NCBI GenBank assembly: GCA_020024985.1
Contig: JAHHSW010000038.1
Location: 1 to 7,566 of the forward strand
Direction of reading: 5' to 3'
Source of the DNA: Anaeroplasmataceae bacterium
Lineage (GTDB): Bacteria; Bacillota_I; Bacilli_A; Acholeplasmatales; Anaeroplasmataceae
Length of the DNA: 7,566 nucleotides
Translations under genes and position numbers: made by a program
Notes under the pieces: model-generated
Databases searched by the model: none
What the model was told of the DNA's origin: nothing
What the model saw: only the letters and a program-made list of their open reading frames with translations
Shown here: piece by piece, positions 1-5,411 of the stretch
Layout of the letters: every line of letters begins with the position of its first letter
Position numbering within the stretch: position 1 is the first letter of the stretch

Positions 1-1134
1 GCATATGGTAATGAGAAGGGTACTCAAAAGCCAAACTATGTACCTGCGACAGTAACTAATGCAGATATCAAATTTACTTATGAAAATATTAGGGATAATC
101 AAGAATTTTTAATCACTACAACTGCAGAGTATTCTGTTAATGGCGAGAAGAAATTCTTTGATGGTTGGTATCTAGGTATTGATAAATCTAGTGGTGTAAA
201 AATTAATTACATAAATGAAAAAATTATGGATATAATATTAGAACAATACCCTAATATTACTGAAATACCTATTTTCTGTGATTTCACTGATGAAAAGAGA
301 GTAAATGTTAGCTTTAATGGCTTTAATCTAAATCACGAGGTAGAGACTACATTTAAAGCTCAAAATGTTATACTAGGTGAATCTATAATATTACCAAATC
401 CTACAGATTATGATAATGACTTTAACGAGATTTATTTCTTTGAGGGATGGAAGTACGTAGATGATAATGGTCAAGTAGTCATCCTGAAGGGTGGATCAAA
501 TTTCACAGCTGATAAGGATTACAATTTAGTAGCAGTTTGGACTAAGAAGCATACTATTACGCTTAAAGCAGGTACTGAGCTAAATAAAACACTAGGTGTT
601 AGTGAGGGCGTAAAAATTTTCCAAACTTACTATTATATGGATTATCAAACAAACACATTAGATTTACCAATAAATCTTCCTGAAAAAGGTCATACTCATA
701 CTGGATGGGTAAAAGAAGGACAAACAACTCCTTTGATTACAAATGGTAAGCTAGATGTTAGCAAGGCTACAGGTGATTTAATTTATTGTGCAGTATATAG
801 TGTTAAGGAATTCAGTTTAACAACTGTGAATCCAAAGTATGATTCTACATATAGGTACTTAAAAGATATATATGTTGATGATATAAGGCAAAATGATGAA
901 GCAACAGGCCTTAAGATTAAATATGGTGCTAAAATAACATTGAATATTTGGAATTCAACAAGGAAGAAAAAACGTTATTATGCTAATGTTTATTATGACG
1001 CAATAAGTGATGTGCCAGAATATTATGAAGGCGGATTTGATATAACAGCTGCTACAAGTCTTAGCTATACAACACACACATTTAGATTGAAAGAGGAGAC
1101 AAATGTAAAAATAGTAGGTGGTAGGGTACAATAG
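1..1134 (+). CDS. C-terminal part of a secreted or surface protein with InlB/Listeria-Bacteroides-type repeats (5' end outside window)
   Basis: The frame is open from base 1 and ends in TAG at 1132-1134, giving 377 residues of a protein whose start lies upstream. The internal ATG at 226 has no Shine-Dalgarno sequence and falls inside the repeats, so it is not the true start. At least three degenerate units carry the GW core of InlB B-type repeats: FDGWY at visible residues 53-57, FEGWK at 147-151 followed by a closing NLVAVW, and TGWV at 234-237 followed by YCAVYS. Such small beta-rich (beta-grasp-like) repeats are known in extracellular adhesins and other wall-associated proteins of Firmicutes and Mollicutes. 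The last 100 or so residues are polar and Tyr/Thr-rich. There is no LPXTG motif, hydrophobic anchor or basic tail, so attachment, if any, depends on the missing N-terminal part. The repeat assignment is fairly secure; the ligand and function are unknown. No terminator hairpin is visible in the 60 bases after the stop. Confidence 0.75.
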   Translation, partial: AYGNEKGTQKPNYVPATVTNADIKFTYENIRDNQEFLITTTAEYSVNGEKKFFDGWYLGIDKSSGVKINYINEKIMDIILEQYPNITEIPIFCDFTDEKRVNVSFNGFNLNHEVETTFKAQNVILGESIILPNPTDYDNDFNEIYFFEGWKYVDDNGQVVILKGGSNFTADKDYNLVAVWTKKHTITLKAGTELNKTLGVSEGVKIFQTYYYMDYQTNTLDLPINLPEKGHTHTGWVKEGQTTPLITNGKLDVSKATGDLIYCAVYSVKEFSLTTVNPKYDSTYRYLKDIYVDDIRQNDEATGLKIKYGAKITLNIWNSTRKKKRYYANVYYDAISDVPEYYEGGFDITAATSLSYTTHTFRLKEETNVKIVGGRVQ

Positions 1135-1202
1135 ATATTTATCATTTCTAGTTTAATTTCATTTCAATCTAATTAAAGTCAAGAGAGAAAGTCTGGCTCT
1201 TT

Positions 1203-1288
1203 ACCAATTTAGGGGGTTAGGGGGAATTTCTCCTTTGCCAAAATAGGGGGAAGGAGCTTTGCCAAAACAAGGGGAATTTTTAAAATTC
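1203..1288 (+). repeat. Left IS end: three tandem CCAAA..AGGGG motifs plus small palindromes
   Basis: Three related units follow each other: ACCAATTTAGGGGG at 1203-1216, GCCAAAATAGGGGG at 1237-1250 and GCCAAAACAAGGGGAATT at 1261-1278. An additional TTAGGGGGAATTT lies at 1217-1229. The middle unit is enclosed by CTCCTT (1230-1235) and AAGGAG (1251-1256), which can pair. A 15-base palindrome (GAATTTT, one base, AAAATTC) occupies 1274-1288. The same motif recurs inverted at the right end of the element, so these are most simply terminal, transposase-binding repeats. That role is inferred. Confidence 0.55.
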
Positions 1289-1303
1289 TCAAATTAAAAA
1301 AAC

Positions 1304-1347
1304 AAAAACGTTAGAGATAACATAATTGTATTCTCTAACGTTTTTTT
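1304..1347. terminator. Bidirectional intrinsic terminator downstream of the transposase gene
   Basis: Bases 1304-1317 (AAAAACGTTAGAGA) pair perfectly with 1332-1345, giving a 14-bp stem. An inner ACA/TGT pairing (1320-1322 with 1327-1329) closes around a TAAT loop. A run of seven T (1341-1347) follows on the + strand, and the A-rich stretch 1292-1308 provides a U-tract on the - strand. It lies 30 bases past the transposase stop codon on the - strand. It would also stop + strand transcripts arriving from the surface-protein gene. Confidence 0.85.
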
Positions 1348-1376
1348 GTGTCGAGCTTAATTTATTTGTATATAAT

Positions 1377-2694
1377 TTAGAAATTAATTATTGATTCATC
1401 TTTGTTTAATGAGTACATGGCTCTATTTCTGAATCTAGCAAAATTTGTATAGCCATATCCATCTGATATAAGCTTATCAAGACGTCCATTTAGAGATTCC
1501 ATAGGACCGTTATTCATTCTTTTACCTTGTATTTTTACAAAAGAATTTAGTATTTCATCATGCCAATTACTTAATGTTTTTCCAAACTCTCTAAATTCTT
1601 CAAAGGGACTCTTTTTGAATCTTTTAATAAAGTCCTCTAGCTTTTCCTTAGCCTCCTCTGGACTATCACAGGTAAGGTTGAATTCTCTATATTCTTCCTT
1701 GAGGTAATAAGCTTCTGTTAGTTTTTCATCAATCTTTAGTAGTTCATCTAATACTTGGTGCTTGTCCCATAAGTAATAGAATCTAGATTGAGGTTTACGA
1801 GTATACTTGATATTATCAAAATCCATCACGAAGTAATAGTGGAAGTTTTTTAGTAACCAGTATAATTTAGCTTTTTGTGGGTCGGGTGATTTTTTTATAT
1901 TGAGCATATTTAGACTGAACTGAAATACGTATATCGGTCATAGCTTGATTCAAATTCTTTATAACATGAAACGAATCAGCTGAACATATACAATTAGGGA
2001 AACATTTGTAAGCAACCCTCCTATACGTATCATACATGTCCATATTTACGACTTTTACAGCTAATCGCTCCTTCATAGGGATTCTAGCAAAACAGTCAAT
2101 TAAATCGTTTTGTAGCCTAGTATCCATTATATCTAGGACAGTATTAGCCAATGGATCATATATGACGCAACAAAATTTCTTTCTAGTTAGCTTCTTAAAA
2201 TATTTTTCATCAATACAAATTACCTGACTTAGTTTTCTACGTGAGCAAGAAACATGTTCATCAAAGCTACGTACTACAGATTGAATGGATAAACTAAGAT
2301 CATTAGCTACATCAGAAAAAGTGAATCTTACTTTTTTTAATCTTTCAAGTATGTATATTTCTCCAAGTATAGTAGTTTTCTTAGACCCTTTTACTAAAGG
2401 ATTAAATTGTAGAAAGTACTTACCACAGTCTGGGCATACATACTTTTTTTGATGAAATTTGATAGTACATTTTCTACCAGCAATTACTGGATGATCAATC
2501 TTCTTTATTAATGTATCTTTTATACGGGAATTAAGACAACCGCATTTAGGACATTCCCTATCCCTTTGATTTAAATATAAGTCTACAATAATCTCAGTAG
2601 TAGAAGCATCTACTAGAATAGATGTTTTATTTAAATCAATATCATACGTATTTAAATTTAGCAATTTTAATAATTCTATGTTATTATTATACAT
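1377..2694 (-). pseudogene. ISL3-family transposase split by a one-base frameshift
   Basis: Two overlapping reading frames (2694-1867 and 1907-1377) together make one ISL3-type transposase of about 438 residues, near the family length. The first part has a four-cysteine zinc finger (Cys48, Cys51, Cys87, Cys90), a helix-turn-helix region near residues 124-145, and the DDE core with Asp162 (CIDEKYF) and Asp219 (VNMDM), then ADSFHVIKNLNQAM at 239-252. The second part carries the catalytic glutamate in GPMESLNGR (Glu137 of that frame) and the typical GYGYTNFARFRNR end. The break lies at a run of seven A on the - strand (1896-1890). Continuing from QYKK into SPDPQKAK requires skipping one base (+1), so an extra A is the simplest cause. 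The start at 2694 is supported by AGGAGG at 2704-2699 with only 4 bases of spacing. The second frame has no Shine-Dalgarno sequence and is not an independent gene. Rare functional product through polymerase slippage cannot be excluded. Confidence 0.85.
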
Positions 2695-2746
2695 GTGACC
2701 TCCTATCTTTTAAGCTCTGACAAGTTAATGATAGCACAGGTCACAT
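2693..2746 (-). promoter_or_regulatory. Inverted repeat that sequesters the transposase ribosome binding site and start codon
   Basis: ATGTGACC at 2693-2700 is perfectly complementary to GGTCACAT at 2739-2746. Inside it, CTATC at 2703-2707 pairs with GATAG at 2730-2734. In a - strand RNA entering from outside, the Shine-Dalgarno AGGAGG (2704-2699) and the first two bases of the ATG (2694-2693) would lie in the folded 3' arm. On the + strand the same hairpin is followed by eight T (2746-2753) and resembles a terminator with a long loop. The inverted repeat is seen directly; the regulatory role is inferred by analogy with IS10 and IS50, where read-through transcripts are translationally silenced. 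Confidence 0.6.
2728..2736 (-). promoter_or_regulatory. Candidate extended -10 promoter of the transposase gene
   Basis: Read on the - strand from 2736 to 2728 the sequence is TGCTATCAT: a TGn extension plus TATCAT, which matches TATAAT at five of six positions. No convincing -35 box lies 16-18 bases upstream, which extended -10 promoters can tolerate. Transcription would begin near 2721, inside the loop of the 2693-2746 inverted repeat, so this transcript would lack the 5' arm that masks the ribosome binding site. Confidence 0.4.
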
Positions 2747-2781
2747 TTTTTTATTATTTTAATGCCAATATATATACTAAA

Positions 2782-2868
2782 AAAGGCTATTCCATTTTAA
2801 GGGGAATTAACTAAATTCCTTTGCCCCCCTATTTTGGAATAGCCTTTATCATTCCCCTTGATTTGGAA
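2782..2868 (+). repeat. Right IS end: 13-bp palindrome plus repeat copies
   Basis: AAAGGCTATTCCA at 2782-2794 pairs perfectly with TGGAATAGCCTTT at 2835-2847. Between them a nested stem, GGAATT (2803-2808) with AATTCC (2814-2819), forms. The CCAAA..AGGGG motif appears three times: once in + orientation (TTCCATTTTAAGGGGAAT, 2790-2807) and twice inverted (2815-2840 and 2851-2868). The motif links this block to the left end at 1203-1278. No T-tract follows the palindrome, so it does not look like a terminator. It could be the IS terminus with an inverted duplicate, or a small non-autonomous relative lying beside it. Confidence 0.55.
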
Positions 2869-2936
2869 TATACCTCTTATATGACACTAAAAATTTCTAG
2901 AGAGCAGAAAAAAGAGGGCTAATTTTTAAAAAAGGT

Positions 2937-2965
2937 TTGACACTAGCTAAATTATAGTTTATAAT
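2937..2965 (+). promoter_or_regulatory. Perfect-consensus vegetative (sigma-A) promoter of rplU-prp-rpmA
   Basis: TTGACA at 2937-2942 and TATAAT at 2960-2965 are exact consensus boxes separated by the optimal 17 bases. The predicted start of transcription is near 2972, leaving a leader of about 94 nt before the rplU ATG. A strong constitutive promoter fits ribosomal protein genes. It lies about 93 bases beyond the nearer right-end candidate of the IS, so the element has not removed it. Confidence 0.9.
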
Positions 2966-2971
2966 TATGCT

Positions 2972-3049
2972 GTTGTAACATGCACCACATAGACTGGGTC
3001 ACAAACGGATTAAAAATCCTACCCTAATAGTGTGTCTTATAAAATATTC
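2972..3049 (+). ncRNA. L21 (rplU) leader, putative autoregulatory mRNA structure
   Basis: The untranslated leader folds into nested helices: CACA (2986-2989) with TGTG (3031-3034), GGGT (2996-2999) with ACCC (3021-3024), and GGATT (3007-3011) with AATCC (3015-3019) capped by an AAA loop. A small TGTT/AACA element lies at 2971-2980. Low-GC Gram-positive bacteria are known to carry a conserved L21 leader motif at exactly this place, thought to let the ribosomal protein regulate its own operon. The position, size and nested architecture fit. Assignment to that family is from memory and was not tested with a covariance model. The Shine-Dalgarno sequence just after it is not part of the visible helices. 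Confidence 0.65.
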
Positions 3050-3065
3050 AAGGAGGTAATACGAC

Positions 3066-3374
3066 ATGTATGCAATTGTAGAAACTGGTGGAAAGCAAGT
3101 TAAGGTTGAAGTTGGACAAGCAATCTTCGTTGAGAAGGTTGAGGTAGCTGAAGGCGAATCTTATACTTTCGATAAGGTTTTATTAGTATCTGGTGATGAA
3201 ACTAAGGTTGGTGCTCCATATGTTGAGGGCGCTACAGTAGTTGCTAAGTGCGAGAAGCAAGGAAGAGGTAAGAAGATTGTTATCTTCAAGTATCGTCCTA
3301 AGAAGCACTCTAAGACAAAGAAGGGTCATCGTCAATCATATACTAAGTTTGTAATTGAAGCTATTAATGCTTAA
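3066..3374 (+). CDS. rplU: 50S ribosomal protein L21
   Basis: This 102-residue protein is the usual length for bacterial L21, which binds 23S rRNA on the large subunit. It opens with the characteristic [11 protein letters not shown] and ends with the basic signature region containing [21 protein letters not shown] (residues 75-95 region), where the Arg/Lys/His residues contact rRNA. The start is fixed by AAGGAGGT at 3050-3057, eight bases before the ATG. It is the first gene of an operon with prp and rpmA, driven by the consensus promoter at 2937 and probably controlled through the structured leader. Only two bases separate its TAA from the prp ATG, which suggests translational coupling. Codon use is rich in AAG and GTT, consistent with high expression. 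Nothing is missing or unusual. Confidence 0.97.
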   Translation: MYAIVETGGKQVKVEVGQAIFVEKVEVAEGESYTFDKVLLVSGDETKVGAPYVEGATVVAKCEKQGRGKKIVIFKYRPKKHSKTKKGHRQSYTKFVIEAINA

Positions 3375-3376
3375 TT

Positions 3377-3691
3377 ATGACGACCTATAGTATTAAAAAT
3401 AATAAAGAAAAACATTATGCTGTTCTTGAGGTAAAGGGACATAGTGGCTATAAGGAGTATGGCTCTGATATAGTTTGTGCCTCTATCTCTACAGCGTGTA
3501 TTATTACTGCTAATCTAATAGACAAACTAGATTTACGTTACAACATTTTAGACTTGGTTTGTGATGAAGGATATTTTAGATTACAGGTAAATACTACTGA
3601 TAGTGTTACAATGAAGGTTTTTGATAATTTGATTGAGACACTTGAAAGTATAGAAGAACAATATCCTAAATATTTAAAAATGAAGAACTAG
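3377..3691 (+). CDS. prp: Ribosomal-processing cysteine protease Prp
   Basis: This 104-residue protein has the Prp (YsxB-like, DUF464) architecture and sits in its diagnostic place between L21 and L27. The catalytic histidine is His22 in GHSGY and the nucleophile is Cys34 in SDIVCASIS, the same numbering I recall for the Staphylococcus aureus enzyme. In Firmicutes, Prp removes a short N-terminal extension from L27, a step needed for functional 50S subunits. The L27 encoded next carries such an extension, so enzyme and substrate are encoded together. There is no recognisable Shine-Dalgarno sequence before the ATG. It begins two bases after the rplU stop and is probably translated by coupling, which would give less protease than ribosomal protein. 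Its TAG stop overlaps the AGGAGG of rpmA. Confidence 0.93.
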   Translation: MTTYSIKNNKEKHYAVLEVKGHSGYKEYGSDIVCASISTACIITANLIDKLDLRYNILDLVCDEGYFRLQVNTTDSVTMKVFDNLIETLESIEEQYPKYLKMKN

Positions 3692-3703
3692 GAGGATTCT
3701 AAT

Positions 3704-3991
3704 ATGTTATTAAAGCTTAATATCCAATTATTCGCATCTAAAAAAGGTGTAGGTTCTACTAAAAACGGACGTGATTCAGAGGCTAAGCGTTTAGGCGCTA
3801 AGGCATCAGACGGCGAAATCGTTACAGCAGGTTCAATTTTATATCGTCAAAGAGGTACAAAATTCTTCCCAGGTAACAATGTAGGAATTGGTGGAGATGA
3901 TACTTTATTTGCTAAGGTATCTGGTACTGTAAAGTTTGAACGCAAGGGAAGAGACAAGAAGCAAATTTCTGTTTACCCAATTGCTGAGTAA
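3704..3991 (+). CDS. rpmA: 50S ribosomal protein L27 with a Prp-cleaved N-terminal extension
   Basis: This 95-residue L27 has the conserved [15 protein letters not shown] block (residues 17-31) and the [15 protein letters not shown] block (43-57). Mature L27 places its N-terminus near the peptidyl-transferase centre. Here the protein starts with a Firmicute-type leader [10 protein letters not shown] before ASKKG, so Prp is expected to cut between Phe10 and Ala11. The motif differs slightly from the S. aureus form I recall (LNLQFF): Ile7 and Leu9 replace Leu and Phe. The start is supported by AGGAGG at 3690-3695, eight bases upstream, which overlaps the prp stop codon. It is the last gene of the rplU-prp-rpmA unit and is followed by a terminator at 4018-4050. 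Confidence 0.96.
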   Translation: MLLKLNIQLFASKKGVGSTKNGRDSEAKRLGAKASDGEIVTAGSILYRQRGTKFFPGNNVGIGGDDTLFAKVSGTVKFERKGRDKKQISVYPIAE

Positions 3992-4017
3992 TTATTCTAA
4001 ACAATAATTAATGAATT

Positions 4018-4050
4018 ATGCCCAAAACGAATTGCTTTGGGCATTTTTTT
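4018..4050 (+). terminator. Intrinsic terminator after rpmA, immediately before obgE
   Basis: ATGCCCAAA (4018-4026) pairs with TTTGGGCAT (4036-4044) around a nine-base loop, and seven T (4044-4050) follow. It lies only eight bases upstream of the obgE Shine-Dalgarno sequence, leaving no room for a promoter in between. It therefore reads as a partial terminator or attenuator that lowers obgE expression relative to the ribosomal proteins. Confidence 0.88.
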
Positions 4051-4073
4051 AAGATAAGAGGAGGTGTATCTTA
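4050..4073 (+). promoter_or_regulatory. Small hairpin presenting the obgE Shine-Dalgarno sequence in its loop
   Basis: TAAGATA (4050-4056) is perfectly complementary to TATCTTA (4067-4073). The ten-base loop, AGAGGAGGTG (4057-4066), is the ribosome binding site itself. The stem is all A-T except for one G-C pair, so it is weak. It abuts the terminator T-tract, and the shared T4050 makes the two structures adjacent or mutually exclusive. A regulatory effect is inferred only. Confidence 0.4.
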
Positions 4074-4075
4074 TT

Positions 4076-5350
4076 ATGTTTATAGATCAAGCTAAAATGG
4101 AGGTTGAGGCTGGTAAGGGTGGCGATGGTATCGTTGCTTACCGTCGTGAGCTAAAGGTTGACAAGGGTGGTCCATTCGGAGGCTCTGGTGGAAACGGTGG
4201 CTCTATTATATTTAAGGGCTCTGAGGGTCTTTCAACACTTCTAGATTTAAGATATCACAAGGTATTAAAGGGAATTCCAGGTGAAAAGGGCCGTACTAAG
4301 GGTCAATTTGGTGCCTGTGCTGAAAATACCTATGTTTTAGTACCTGTTGGTACAACAATTTTTGATGATACAGATGGTAAGGTAATAGGTGATATTACTA
4401 GACATAATCAAGAGGTTGTTGTTGCTAAGGGTGGTAGAGGAGGACGTGGAAACATGGCCTTCGCTAATGGTACAATTAAATGTCCAGACTTCTGTGAAAA
4501 GGGAGAGCCTGGCCAAAAGCGTTATATTCGTTGTGAGCTAAGGGTTTTAGCTGATTGTGGTCTTGTTGGCTTCCCATCAGTTGGAAAATCTACCCTAATT
4601 GCGGCTTGTAGTGCGGCTAGACCAAAGATTGCTGCATATCACTTTACAACCCTAGTACCTAATTTAGGTATGGTTCGTTTAGATGATGGTAGAGACTTTG
4701 TTATGGCTGACCTTCCAGGTATTATTGAGGGTGCTCATCAGGGTGCTGGATTAGGACTTCAATTCCTACGTCATATCGAGCGCTGTAAGGTTATAGTTCA
4801 TATCATTGATATGGCTGCTACCGATGGTAGAGACCCATATGAGGATTATCTTATTATCAATAATGAGCTAAAGGAATACAAGATGAATTTAGCTAATAGA
4901 CCTATGATTCTAGTTGCTAATAAGATGGACCAGCCAGGGGCTGAGGAAAACCTTAAGGCCTTTAAGGAGAAGGTTGATTTACCAATCATCCCAATCTCTG
5001 CTTATACTAAGGATAATGTAAATGAGCTTCTTTATAAGATAGCTGATACCTTAGAAAATACAGAAAGCTTCTCAATCTTTGAGGAGGATGAGCTTGACGT
5101 TGTTGAGTATACCTATAAGGAAGAGGAGAAGTCATTTGAAATTGAAAAGGAAAGTGACGGAGTTTATAACGTTACAGGTGTTAAAATCAAGCGTCTATTT
5201 GATATGACTGACTTTGATTCTGATGCAGCCCGCTTCCGTTTTGCTCGTCAGCTACGTACCTATGGTGTTGATGATGCCCTACGTAAGCTAGGCGTTCAAA
5301 ATGGTGATACAGTTCGTATTTTTGATTTCGAATTTGAATTTATAGACTAA
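4076..5350 (+). CDS. obgE: GTPase ObgE (Obg/CgtA), ribosome assembly and stress GTPase
   Basis: At 424 residues this is a full-length Obg. The glycine-rich Obg domain spans about residues 1-158, with GKGGDG and GGPFGGSGGNGG. The G domain follows: G1 GFPSVGKST (165-173), G2 TTLVPNLG (191-198), G3 DLPGIIEGAHQGAGLG (212-227), G4 NKMD (282-285) and G5 SAYT (308-311). An OCT-type C-terminal domain, ending in the acidic FDFEFEFID, starts near residue 340. Obg binds pre-50S particles and couples assembly to GTP/(p)ppGpp levels. I place the start at ATG 4076 (MFIDQAK), nine bases after AGGAGGTG, rather than at the in-frame GTG at 4064, which lies inside that Shine-Dalgarno sequence. It follows rplU-prp-rpmA, a classic neighbourhood, but a terminator lies between. 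Residues 131-140 (NGTIKCPDFC) depart from the Ala/Pro/Asn-rich stretch usual there. Confidence 0.97.
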   Translation: MFIDQAKMEVEAGKGGDGIVAYRRELKVDKGGPFGGSGGNGGSIIFKGSEGLSTLLDLRYHKVLKGIPGEKGRTKGQFGACAENTYVLVPVGTTIFDDTDGKVIGDITRHNQEVVVAKGGRGGRGNMAFANGTIKCPDFCEKGEPGQKRYIRCELRVLADCGLVGFPSVGKSTLIAACSAARPKIAAYHFTTLVPNLGMVRLDDGRDFVMADLPGIIEGAHQGAGLGLQFLRHIERCKVIVHIIDMAATDGRDPYEDYLIINNELKEYKMNLANRPMILVANKMDQPGAEENLKAFKEKVDLPIIPISAYTKDNVNELLYKIADTLENTESFSIFEEDELDVVEYTYKEEEKSFEIEKESDGVYNVTGVKIKRLFDMTDFDSDAARFRFARQLRTYGVDDALRKLGVQNGDTVRIFDFEFEFID

Positions 5351-5356
5351 TAAATT

Positions 5357-5382
5357 AGGGTACCTTAGGGTATCCTTTTTTT
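5357..5382 (+). terminator. Intrinsic terminator of obgE
   Basis: AGGGTAC (5357-5363) pairs with GTATCCT (5370-5376), with one G-T wobble, around the loop CTTAGG. Seven T (5376-5382) follow. It begins seven bases after the obgE stop codon. Confidence 0.85.
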
Positions 5383-5390
5383 GATAATAT

Positions 5391-5411
5391 AAAAAAGAGG
5401 CTGAGCCTCTT
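5391..5411 (-). terminator. Intrinsic terminator of coaD, overlapping its stop codon
   Basis: On the - strand AAGAGGC (5411-5405) pairs with GCCTCTT (5401-5395) around a three-base loop, and the A-run at 5391-5396 gives a U-tract. The 5' arm includes two bases of the coaD TAA (5412-5410). Together with the obgE terminator it insulates two convergent genes in about 60 bases. Confidence 0.8.

Larger units (their letters stand above)
1195..2844 (-). mobile_element. ISL3-family-like insertion sequence, probably inactive
   Basis: A transposase of the ISL3 (zf-ISL3 plus DDE) type fills 1377-2694 on the - strand and is bracketed by related inverted ends. The left end begins GGCTCTTTACCAATTTAGGG at 1195. 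The reverse complement of the right end begins GGCTATTCCAAAATAGGGG at 2844. They match imperfectly, with the core CCAA(A/T)..TAGGGGG shared. A length of about 1.65 kb is a little long for the family but plausible with the extra repeats. A further repeat copy at 2851-2868 means the outer right boundary could instead lie near 2874. I found no matching 8-bp target duplication at either candidate end, so the boundaries are approximate. The element sits between a surface-protein gene and the rplU promoter without disrupting either. The split transposase suggests an old or decayed copy. Confidence 0.6.

Noticed and set aside
226..1134. ATG at 226 as the start of the repeat protein
   Set aside because: The frame is open back to base 1 with a further GW-type repeat (FDGWY) upstream, and there is no ribosome binding site before 226.
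1889..1899. Programmed -1 frameshift at the A7 run
   Set aside because: A -1 shift leads to the wrong frame; the two parts join only by +1 or -2.
1377..1907. Second transposase frame as an independent 176-residue gene
   Set aside because: It is the C-terminal part of an ISL3 transposase carrying only the catalytic glutamate, has no ribosome binding site, and joins the first frame after a one-base correction.
2036..2227. 63-residue + strand open frame inside the transposase region
   Set aside because: It lies wholly antisense to conserved transposase coding sequence (DDE core), has no ribosome binding site and no recognisable motif.
2689..2720. TTGTCA ... TATAAT pair on the - strand as a transposase promoter
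   Set aside because: The spacer is about 26 bases, far too long, and the TATAAT falls within the coding sequence (codons 2-3).
4064..4075. GTG start for obgE four codons upstream
   Set aside because: That GTG is part of the Shine-Dalgarno sequence AGGAGGTG itself. The ATG at 4076 has proper nine-base spacing and gives the canonical MFIDQAK start.
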